7,136 bases of DNA, taken from the NCBI GenBank assembly GCA_964411125.1, contig CAYPJU010000151.1, positions 1 through 7,136 on the forward strand. Reading direction: 5' to 3'. Shown here piece after piece: positions 1 through 5,849 of this stretch. The translations under genes were made by a program, and so were the position numbers. The DNA is from JBFIHF01 sp964411125. Its GTDB lineage: Bacteria > Myxococcota_A > Bradymonadia > Bradymonadales > Bradymonadaceae. The notes under the pieces were generated by a model. That model searched no databases and was not told the DNA's origin. It saw only the letters and a list, made by a program, of their open reading frames with translations. Position 1 is the stretch's first letter, and every line of letters begins with the position of its first letter.

Positions 1-66
1 GTCCCCCACCGGCCGAAGGCCGGTCCCCCACCGGCCGAAGGCCGGTCCCCCACCGCGCGAAGCGCG
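1..66. repeat. Three tandem 22-bp hairpin-forming repeat units, continuing off the left edge
   Basis: Three head-to-tail units start at 1, 23 and 45, with no spacer between them. Each begins GTCCCCC and then forms a perfect 7-bp inverted repeat around a GAA loop: 8-14/18-24, 30-36/40-46 and 52-58/62-68. Units 1 and 2 are identical (arms ACCGGCC and GGCCGGT). Unit 3 has different arms (ACCGCGC and GCGCGGT), yet both changed base pairs are compensated, so the hairpin is kept. A fourth GTCCCCC at 67-73 leads directly into the palindrome at 74-101. The array lies just downstream of the minus-strand barrel gene, so it would form the 3' end of that transcript; on that strand the loops read TTC. No T-tract follows the hairpins, so they are not classical intrinsic terminators. 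They may be REP-like intergenic repeats or 3' mRNA-stability elements. The structure is seen directly; the role is unknown. Confidence 0.85.
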
Positions 67-73
67 GTCCCCC

Positions 74-101
74 TCACGTACGCGCTATAGCGCGTACGTG
101 A
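74..101. repeat. Perfect 28-bp palindrome centred on the stop codon of the barrel gene; possible 3'-end signal
   Basis: The arm TCACGTACGCGCTA (74-87) is followed at once by its exact reverse complement (88-101), with no unpaired centre. On the minus strand the TAG stop (87-85) lies directly beside the dyad, so the last codons of the barrel gene (Thr-Tyr-Ala-Leu) form the 5' half together with the stop. As RNA, the innermost pairs would open into a small loop. No T-rich tail follows; the next bases on the minus strand are GGGGG and the hairpin array. It may be a Rho-independent-like terminator without a U-tract, an RNA-stability hairpin or a protein-binding site. Confidence 0.8.
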
Positions 102-930
102 CCATGAGGGTGATGGTGTGGGATTGGTCGTGGGAGGTGGCGAGGTCGCCGAGGGCTTGGGTTTCGGGGTAGGTGGATTGGAAGCGGGTGTAGCTGTAGC
201 GCAGGTCGAGGTCTGCGGAGCCGGAGGCGTCGCCGGGGGTGGGTTGGAAGAAGCGCCAGCCGCCGGTGAGGTCGAGGCGGCCGCCGAAGGAACGGACGGC
301 GCCGTATCCGCCGTCGGACTGGTTGGTCGAGATGCCGGGGTAGAGCGTCATTCCGCCCGAGATTCGGAAGGGGGCTGCGAACCAGCGGGTCACCCCGAAC
401 TGCGCGATGAGGTTGATGTAGCGGTGCCCGGTGTAGCGTGGGTTCGGCTTGATCGTGAACGACGTCGCGCCGGCCCCGAGCCCGAGGTTCAGATCGAGGG
501 ACGGCGTGAGGGGGCGTTCGAGGAGGGCGAGGGCGTGGAGATAAGTGTGCTCGGTGACGAGCAAGATGCTCGTTCCGGGTTCGGGGGCGCGGTTCCGCGC
601 CGATCCGTACCCCCCCTCCACCTCGACGAGGAGGTTCGCGTGGCGCTCGCCGAACGTGGCGAGAGTGAGTCGTCCGCGTCCCATCCCCCCGAGGTAGGGA
701 GTGGGGTGGTGCTCGATCGTTTCTCGTTCACCGCTGAACCGAAAGGAGCGAATGGTGCCCAGGCCACCGACGGAGAGATCGAAGCCGAGCCCCGATGCTT
801 CGCGTCGAGAGGTCCACGCCGTCTCTTCCGCCTCGTCGTCTTCGGCGGCGTCCGCGAGGTGAGGAACGGCCGTTGCGAGGAGCGCGAGCAGTAGCGCTAC
901 TGGAAGTATGTGGCGCCGTTCTGGATCCAT
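85..930 (-). CDS. Probable outer-membrane beta-barrel protein, family not recognised
   Basis: This 281-residue protein begins with a convincing signal peptide: a charged start (MDPERRH), a hydrophobic core at about 8-22 and a likely signal peptidase I site after ADA at residue 28. An acidic stretch (about 30-36) follows. The rest is rich in Gly, Thr, Tyr, Phe and alternating hydrophobic/polar segments typical of transmembrane beta-strands, and it ends in a strand-like tail (TITLMVTYAL), as many outer-membrane barrels do. I see no catalytic motif and cannot name a family; the length would suit a barrel of about 8-12 strands. The ATG at 930 lies 34 bases inside the end of the haem lipoprotein gene in another frame. 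No later start keeps the signal peptide, so the overlap looks real and translation is probably coupled. There is no strong ribosome-binding site. The stop codon sits in a perfect palindrome. Confidence 0.8.
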   Translation of the reverse strand: MDPERRHILPVALLLALLATAVPHLADAAEDDEAEETAWTSRREASGLGFDLSVGGLGTIRSFRFSGERETIEHHPTPYLGGMGRGRLTLATFGERHANLLVEVEGGYGSARNRAPEPGTSILLVTEHTYLHALALLERPLTPSLDLNLGLGAGATSFTIKPNPRYTGHRYINLIAQFGVTRWFAAPFRISGGMTLYPGISTNQSDGGYGAVRSFGGRLDLTGGWRFFQPTPGDASGSADLDLRYSYTRFQSTYPETQALGDLATSHDQSHTITLMVTYAL

Positions 931-1403
931 GTCTGGACGGTCATTATGTCCGTCATCGGGAGGGCGCCCGTGGTGGGCATGACCTTGATCGGATCCGTGG
1001 AATTCATGCGGGTGATGATGTTGCTGCTCGCCGGGTCGCCGGGGGCGACGAGTCGAGAGCCGTCGGCCGTGATCGTCTGGGACTGGAGCACGGCAGCGAG
1101 CTCGGCCGGCGTCGCCTGCACGCCCGTCGCCACCGCGAAGACTCCGTTACCCGGAGCACCGTGGCAGCCGGCGGCGAGGCAGTTCGGGATGAGGATGTTG
1201 GCGACCTGACTGAACTCCGCGGTCGGTATCTGGGTTCCGTTGTTGGGGTTCCCGTTGGTCATCGTCGTGCTGCCGCCCCCCATGTCGCCGCCTCCGTTGT
1301 TGGGGGTCATCCCCATGTCTCCTCCGAATCCTTCGAGCGGATCAGGGGCACAGGCGGTGGCGGCGAGGCAGAGGGCGAAGATGGAGACGAGGTAGAACTT
1401 CAT
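897..1403 (-). CDS. Small cytochrome c-like lipoprotein with a CX4CH haem-binding motif
   Basis: The 168-residue protein starts with a short lipoprotein signal (MKFYLVSIFALCLAATAC); Cys18 is the likely lipidated residue, in a slightly loose lipobox (ATAC). Residues 20-60 form a flexible Gly/Asp/Met/Asn linker with two GGDMG copies. The folded part (about 61-168) holds C75-LAAG-C80-H81-G, a haem c attachment motif with four rather than the usual two residues between the cysteines. It is followed by APGDPASSNI (120-129), VMP (141-143) and WIQNGA (159-164). This order resembles the small cytochrome c-like domains common in planctomycete and myxobacterial surface proteins; Met142 is the candidate distal haem ligand. 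The likely role is periplasmic or outer-membrane-anchored electron transfer, but haem binding is inferred from the motif. It overlaps the downstream barrel gene by 34 bases, so the two are probably co-expressed. The ATG has only a weak upstream GGAA. Confidence 0.78.
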   Translation of the reverse strand: MKFYLVSIFALCLAATACAPDPLEGFGGDMGMTPNNGGGDMGGGSTTMTNGNPNNGTQIPTAEFSQVANILIPNCLAAGCHGAPGNGVFAVATGVQATPAELAAVLQSQTITADGSRLVAPGDPASSNIITRMNSTDPIKVMPTTGALPMTDIMTVQTWIQNGATYFQ

Positions 1404-1437
1404 CGGCCGGAATTCCGAAAGCTGGGGTCCTTCGCGG

Positions 1438-1454
1438 GCCCGGAAGCGCCGGGC
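1438..1454 (-). other. Hairpin in the leader of the haem lipoprotein gene
   Basis: A perfect 6-bp inverted repeat (GCCCGG, 5-base loop, CCGGGC) lies between the proposed promoter and the start of the haem lipoprotein gene. If transcription starts near 1457, the hairpin would form at the very 5' end of the mRNA, where such structures can protect against decay. There is no T-tract, so it is not an intrinsic terminator for the upstream gene. In GC-rich DNA a stem of this size can arise by chance. Confidence 0.3.
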
Positions 1455-1463
1455 ACCGGTGGG

Positions 1464-1491
1464 ATGATACTGGCAACCCCGACTCGATCAA
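1464..1491 (-). promoter_or_regulatory. Candidate sigma-70-type promoter for the haem lipoprotein / barrel pair
   Basis: On the minus strand, TTGATC (1491-1486) and TATCAT (1469-1464) are separated by 16 bases. They match the consensus -35 and -10 boxes at 4 and 5 of 6 positions. This lies in the 110-base gap between the propeller gene stop and the haem lipoprotein ATG, and would give a leader of about 54 bases. The position is what an independent promoter would need, but myxobacterial promoters often depart from the consensus and no experimental support is available. Confidence 0.4.
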
Positions 1492-1513
1492 AGAAAGAAC
1501 GCGGCGCTGCGAT

Positions 1514-3934
1514 TCAGGGGCGTAGCATCGCGCTGCGCATCAACAGGAACGCGACCCCGATGAGGACGAGCGCACTCGCGAGGGTCGCCAGCATCGCAGT
1601 ACCGTTCGGGATGCCCCCGCGGCGGGCCGGGAGGCTGCCGATCCAGACGCGGTCCCGCGAAGTGAGGACCACGCGACGCTCGGAGATCTCGAACTGCGTC
1701 AGCGAACCGGACTCCGGGGTGTCGTCGCGCGGGAAGACGACGATATGTCGACGTGCCAGCGGCATCGTCGCGTCGAGCGCCTCCACCGTGACGATCTCGA
1801 GGTGACGACGTGTGTCGACCAGCAGCGCGGCCTGCGTTTCGTCGACCGCGACCCCGACGATGCGGTGCGTCGCCCACGGGCCCGTCACGATGTTCCACGT
1901 CTCGCCGTAGTCGGTCGAACGCTGAAACGTGCTGCCGTGGGCGCTGAAGAGTACGCCGGGGTAGTTGGGGGGCCGGGGCCGCACCATCACCGAGCCCGAC
2001 TGGGTTCGCTCGAACGCGTGCACAGTGGTCCACGACTCGCCGTTGTCGCTCGACCGCCAGAGGAGGGCGGGCGTACGCGAATCGGGGCTCTCTTCGACCA
2101 GATAGATCGTCTCGCCCGGATCGACGATGAACTGTGTGACGCTGGAGGTGCTCATCGCCCCGAGGAGCGCATCGCTCAGGTCGAGCTTCGTCCACGACTG
2201 CCCACCGTCTTCGGAGCTCGCCGCCCCGTTCTTGCGGCTCCACGCGAGCCATCGCTGGCCATCGTCTCGCGAAGCGATCGCGACCACGGCCTGGGGTGGG
2301 AGGGGGTCGCCTTCCAGGCGGGGACCGACGAACTCGAACGCGGTCCGCGTTCCGAACGGGCTGGGGATGTTCACCGCCCCCGACGATTCCGAGAAGGTCA
2401 CGATGTCGCCCGAGGTCGTCCCGGCGACCGCTCGCTCGGAGCGAGGCTCGACGTGGAGCGCCGTGGTCGCTCGGTCGTGGACCGTCACGAAGTTCCCGGA
2501 GTCGGGCGGTCCGGCGAGCCGATGAAGCCCGGAGCGCGACGCGATGAGGAGCTCCCCGGTGGCGCTGAAGGCGACGTCGAGAGGCCGCGTCGCGCGCAGC
2601 CCTTCGTTCACGGGTTCCCACGTCTCGCCGTCGTCGAGGCTCCGCAGGACCCCTCGCCCCAGCGTCGACACCCAGAGCGCATCTTCGCTCGCGGCGAGGC
2701 CGGTCACCGAACGAAGGTCGGGGTCCGCGTCCCGCGTCTGTTTCCATTCGGCGCCACCGTCTCGCGTCAGCCAGATCGAGCCGTCGACCGTGCCGGCCAG
2801 CAGCAGATAGCCTGGATCGGCGGACTCCTTCGTGACGACGAGCGCGCTCTCGATCTTCGGCTGGCCCTCCGGCCAGAACCGAAACCAACGCTCGCCCTGG
2901 TCGTCGGAGCGCCGGATCGTCCCCGGCCCCACCAGAAACACCGTGTCCGCGTTGGGGACCCCCAGGAGCTGTCGGTCGACCGACGTGAGGGTCGAGACCA
3001 TCACCCACGGTTCGTCGGTCGCGTTGCGGCGAAAGACCAACAGTTGGTCGGAGAGCACCGTCATCATCTCGAACGGACGGGTCGACGTGTTCGGGAGATA
3101 GTTCCGCACAGCGGGGGGGAGGCCGTCGGCCGTGCGCGGAATCCCCTCCATCCCGAGCGGCTCCCACAGCGCGTCCTTCTTCGTCCCGGTGAACTTCCAG
3201 ATCTGTGTCGTCCCGACGAGGAAGAACCCCTGGTCGCTCCCCAGGATGCGATAAGGCTCCGCCGCGCGGATGCCCTGGACCAACGGGTGGGTCGGAGGGA
3301 GCCCCGTCGTCTCGGGTGGATCGTCGTCGCTCGAGGCGGGATCTTCCCTCGACTCGGCGGGTAACGGTTCTTCGGGCGAGACGAGCTGTTCTTCGGAGGG
3401 GGATCCGGCGTCGGCGTCCCTGCCGGCCAGCTCCTCGGTCTGGTCGTCGGCCGAATCGCCGATCTCCCAGGGGAGCAGAATTCGCTTCCAGTTCCGCCCC
3501 GCCGTGTCGGTATAGAAGAGCGCCGGAGCGTCACCATCGCGAGTGAGGAGCCACACGGCTCCGCCCCACGATGTCAGAAGGTGGTCGCGGGGATAGCTGT
3601 GGTTCTGTCCGTCCACCAGGACGGTGTGAAACGCAGATTCGCCGTCCGTCGTCTCGGCCAGCTCCGACGCGATGCGGCCTCGCCATTCCTGCTTGTCCTC
3701 GTCCCAGCCGAACAGGTGGGATTCGCCGAGGGCGAGCACCTTGCCGTTCGAGGCGACCGTGACCGTGAGTACGTCACCCCCTTGAGGCGGGACGACCTCT
3801 TTGACGCGAAACGCGGTGACAGGGCGCTCGCCGCACCCGAGGGCGAGCGCCAGCAGAAAGACGAACGCCGCAGCGCCGGCCCGCCGTGAATGGCGCATCC
3901 GAGGCTGCGGCGCAAAAGCCGGGACGAGACGCAT
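1514..3934 (-). CDS. Large Asp-box (BNR) beta-propeller lipoprotein with a C-terminal membrane helix
   Basis: An 806-residue exported protein. A lipoprotein signal ends in LALGC with Cys34 as the lipidated residue. Eight Asp-box motifs (S/T-x-D-x-G-x-x-W style) occur near 141-149, 342-350, 389-397, 431-439, 554-562, 573-581, 627-635 and 672-680, for example RSLDDGETW and RSTDYGETW. They mark the blade turns of sialidase/sortilin/Ycf48-type propellers. No FRIP motif or sialidase arginine triad is evident, so a scaffold or binding role is more likely than glycosidase activity. An acidic, Pro-rich low-complexity insert covers about 159-217. Near the C-terminus, residues about 780-799 form a hydrophobic helix followed by a short basic tail, so the protein may be anchored at both ends. 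The chosen ATG shares its A with the OmpA stop (TGATG), implying translational coupling. An internal ATG at 3898 would give a more usual 22-residue signal ahead of the Cys and is a real alternative. Confidence 0.85.
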   Translation of the reverse strand: MRLVPAFAPQPRMRHSRRAGAAAFVFLLALALGCGERPVTAFRVKEVVPPQGGDVLTVTVASNGKVLALGESHLFGWDEDKQEWRGRIASELAETTDGESAFHTVLVDGQNHSYPRDHLLTSWGGAVWLLTRDGDAPALFYTDTAGRNWKRILLPWEIGDSADDQTEELAGRDADAGSPSEEQLVSPEEPLPAESREDPASSDDDPPETTGLPPTHPLVQGIRAAEPYRILGSDQGFFLVGTTQIWKFTGTKKDALWEPLGMEGIPRTADGLPPAVRNYLPNTSTRPFEMMTVLSDQLLVFRRNATDEPWVMVSTLTSVDRQLLGVPNADTVFLVGPGTIRRSDDQGERWFRFWPEGQPKIESALVVTKESADPGYLLLAGTVDGSIWLTRDGGAEWKQTRDADPDLRSVTGLAASEDALWVSTLGRGVLRSLDDGETWEPVNEGLRATRPLDVAFSATGELLIASRSGLHRLAGPPDSGNFVTVHDRATTALHVEPRSERAVAGTTSGDIVTFSESSGAVNIPSPFGTRTAFEFVGPRLEGDPLPPQAVVAIASRDDGQRWLAWSRKNGAASSEDGGQSWTKLDLSDALLGAMSTSSVTQFIVDPGETIYLVEESPDSRTPALLWRSSDNGESWTTVHAFERTQSGSVMVRPRPPNYPGVLFSAHGSTFQRSTDYGETWNIVTGPWATHRIVGVAVDETQAALLVDTRRHLEIVTVEALDATMPLARRHIVVFPRDDTPESGSLTQFEISERRVVLTSRDRVWIGSLPARRGGIPNGTAMLATLASALVLIGVAFLLMRSAMLRP

Positions 3935-5694
3935 CAATACTCGCGCATCTCCATGATGGTGAACTCGACGCGACGGTTCGCCGCGCGGCCCTCCGCGGTC
4001 TCGTTGTCCTTGATGGGCTGTGTCTCACCGTAGCCAGCGGCTTCCAGACGATTCGACGCGACACCGTTCTCGACGAGGTACGTCATCACGGAGTTCGCAC
4101 GGTCGTCGGAGAGCTGCATGTTCATCTCGTCGGAGCCGCGACTGTCAGTGTGACCCTCCACGCGGATCTTCATGACCTGAGGGTTCTCGTTCATCACCTC
4201 GACCACGGCGTTCAGGATCGGGTAGCTCTCGCGTTTGATCTTCGCCGAGCCCGTCTCGAAGTGGACCTGCTCGGTGATGATGATGCGGTCGCGGCTGATG
4301 TGAACCTTGTCGTTCGGGTCGTCCGGGCAGCCGTCGTCGTCGAGGAAGTCGTTCATCGTCTCGGGCTTGTTCGGGCAGTTGTCCGCCGCGTCGGGGATGC
4401 CGTCCTGATCGTTGTCGACGTCGGGGCAACCGTCGGCGTCCTCGAAGCGGTCGAGGTCCTCCGGATCTTCCGGACACTTGTCCATGTCGTTCGGGATCCC
4501 GTCGCCGTCGAGGTCGTTGTCCGGGCAGCCGTCGGGGCCGACCGAGACGCCTTCGGGCGTGTTGTCGCACTTGTCCATTTCGTCGGGCACGCCGTCGTTG
4601 TCATTGTCGGGATCGGGGCAACCGTCCAGGTCCTGATGCCCATCGAAGTCCTCGGGGTCGTTCGGGCACTTGTCGTGGATGCCGTAGATGCCGTCGCGGT
4701 CGTAGTCGTAGCCCCACTGACCACCGGAGACCCAGTGACCGGAGATGCCGAGGATGAACCGGACGTCGGGCGTTCCGATCGCTTCCTTGTTCATCGCTCC
4801 GCCGATGCCGGTCGTCACCGACCAGTCGTCGTGGATGCGCCAGCGCAGCGCGCCTTTCACTTCCGCGGGGACTTCGCCGGCCCGCAGACCGCCGAGGCCG
4901 GAGTCTTCCTTCGCGATCCCGATCCCGCCGTCGAACTCGAGGATCGCGTCGACCGTCTTGATCCAGAGCGGGACATTGGCGCCGAGAGCCCACCGGATCT
5001 CGTCGCCGATGACCGAATCACGGATCTCCACACGAGTGTTGCGGTATCGATACCCGGCGTTCATGCCGATTCGGATCCCGCGGACGACCCAGATCTCGGC
5101 CGCCGCCAGCGCCTCGAGCGAGAACGACTGGTCCCCCACGAACCGATCGTTCATCCCGTAGGGGATCGTCCCGCTCAGGATGAAACCGAGCCCCAGCGGG
5201 TCCCGGAGCAGATCGAGGAGGCTGTACTTCACGGCGATCTTCGCGTCGTTGAGCCCCCACTTCGGGACTTCCGCTTGCTGGTCGGGAGAATCGAGGACCG
5301 GCGAGAGATCGCCCGACTTCTGTGTGAGCGTCACCGGGAGCAGCAACTGCACCTCGAACATGTCGAAGAGCCCGATGCTACCGATCAGCGACATCGTCGC
5401 CTGGTTGTCGAGCACCGGGTTGAACGCAGCGTCGAAACTCGGTGCCTTCAACGGATCGTCGGCGAAGTCGAGGTACACCCCGAGGTCGGGCTGCAGGTGC
5501 GGACCCACCGCCGAGCTGTACATGTTGAGGTAGTCGGTCGGACCAGCCGCCGGCCGGAACTGCTGAAGCTGCAGCTCCGGGACGTCCTGCGCGAACGCGA
5601 GGCTCGGCACGATCGCCAGACAGAACAAAAGCAGGGAGACGACCGCTCTACGCGTCGACACCGTGATCATCCGTGAGATCTTGTTCGAGATCAT
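3934..5694 (-). CDS. OmpA-family outer-membrane protein with thrombospondin type 3 repeats
   Basis: A 586-residue protein with three parts. A signal peptide ends AFA, with cleavage likely after residue 35. Residues about 36-325 have the strand-rich pattern of an outer-membrane barrel. Residues about 329-460 hold four thrombospondin type 3 units of the D-x-D-x-DG-x-x-D-x-x-D-x-C kind, with eight regularly spaced cysteines (343, 359, 376, 390, 407, 423, 440, 456); the Asp side chains are the expected calcium ligands. Residues about 470-586 form an OmpA C-terminal domain, with EGHTDSRGS, Asp517 and Arg532 at the 15-residue spacing of the known diaminopimelate-binding pair, and NRRVEF near the end. 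It should tie the outer membrane to peptidoglycan. The layout resembles many myxobacterial OmpA proteins and, loosely, TraB of outer-membrane exchange; no traA partner is visible, so I do not use that name. A later ATG at 5670 also leaves a good signal peptide. It probably begins an operon with the propeller gene. Confidence 0.92.
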   Translation of the reverse strand: MISNKISRMITVSTRRAVVSLLLFCLAIVPSLAFAQDVPELQLQQFRPAAGPTDYLNMYSSAVGPHLQPDLGVYLDFADDPLKAPSFDAAFNPVLDNQATMSLIGSIGLFDMFEVQLLLPVTLTQKSGDLSPVLDSPDQQAEVPKWGLNDAKIAVKYSLLDLLRDPLGLGFILSGTIPYGMNDRFVGDQSFSLEALAAAEIWVVRGIRIGMNAGYRYRNTRVEIRDSVIGDEIRWALGANVPLWIKTVDAILEFDGGIGIAKEDSGLGGLRAGEVPAEVKGALRWRIHDDWSVTTGIGGAMNKEAIGTPDVRFILGISGHWVSGGQWGYDYDRDGIYGIHDKCPNDPEDFDGHQDLDGCPDPDNDNDGVPDEMDKCDNTPEGVSVGPDGCPDNDLDGDGIPNDMDKCPEDPEDLDRFEDADGCPDVDNDQDGIPDAADNCPNKPETMNDFLDDDGCPDDPNDKVHISRDRIIITEQVHFETGSAKIKRESYPILNAVVEVMNENPQVMKIRVEGHTDSRGSDEMNMQLSDDRANSVMTYLVENGVASNRLEAAGYGETQPIKDNETAEGRAANRRVEFTIMEMREY

Positions 5695-5710
5695 GAGCCA
5701 GCCTGTCAGT

Positions 5711-5753
5711 AGTCAATTTTGGTCAAAACCATTTTGGGTTTTACCACGGGATG
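5711..5753 (-). promoter_or_regulatory. AT-rich dyad-symmetric patch upstream of the OmpA gene; probable promoter/operator region
   Basis: Within the 155-base gap between the TPR gene stop and the OmpA start lies an AT-rich island that stands out from the GC-rich surroundings. It contains an inverted repeat AAAACC (5725-5730) / GGTTTT (5737-5742), extended by GGT (5721-5723) and ACC (5743-5745) with one bulged base. It also contains a direct repeat ATTTTGG at 5716 and 5731, 15 bases apart. On the minus strand a TTGACC lies in the patch, but I find no convincing -10 at the right distance. The position suggests a promoter, activator or repressor site for the OmpA/propeller pair. No T-tract follows the dyad on the minus strand, so a terminator for the TPR gene is less likely. 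Confidence 0.4.
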
Positions 5754-5849
5754 TGGGTCCTTCCCCAGATAAAGTTGGTCGGTGACGTTCGAGTCACGAG
5801 GAACTTCGCGTTGGAGCGCACGGCGTCTCGCGACGAGGCCGGCGGGGCA

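Noticed and set aside
1..66. CRISPR array
   Set aside because: The 22-bp units abut with no spacers, are self-complementary, and no cas gene is present.
8..68. cUUCGg tetraloop hairpins on the transcribed strand
   Set aside because: CTTCGG occurs in units 1 and 2, but pairing in that register breaks at the next base pair. The perfect 7-bp stem uses a three-base TTC loop instead.
118..1805. Plus-strand open frames at 118-894 and 795-1805
   Set aside because: They lie antisense to the barrel and haem lipoprotein genes, which have signal peptides and family-like motifs; the plus-strand products look like composition artefacts.
1488..3167. Minus-strand open frame of 559 codons
   Set aside because: It overlaps the propeller gene in another frame and has the Arg-rich composition of a high-GC shadow frame, with no motif.
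1745..3364. Plus-strand open frame of 539 codons
   Set aside because: It is antisense to the Asp-box propeller gene; it is Arg/Pro/Gly-rich with no recognisable domain.
1514..3934. Sialidase (neuraminidase) assignment for the Asp-box protein
   Set aside because: Asp-boxes occur in many propellers. I find no FRIP motif or arginine triad, so an enzymatic call is not supported.
3886..5676. Plus-strand open frame of 596 codons
   Set aside because: It is antisense to the OmpA gene, which has clear domains. Its Val/Asp/Arg-rich content is what the complement of the Asp-rich repeats gives in GC-rich DNA.
3934..5694. TraB of the outer-membrane exchange system
   Set aside because: The barrel plus OmpA layout is similar, but it is shared by many OmpA proteins and no TraA-like gene is adjacent.
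5782..5797. Inverted repeat GTGAC/GTCAC with a six-base gap downstream of the TPR gene
   Set aside because: The five-base arms are short, there is no T-tract, and chance occurrence is likely.
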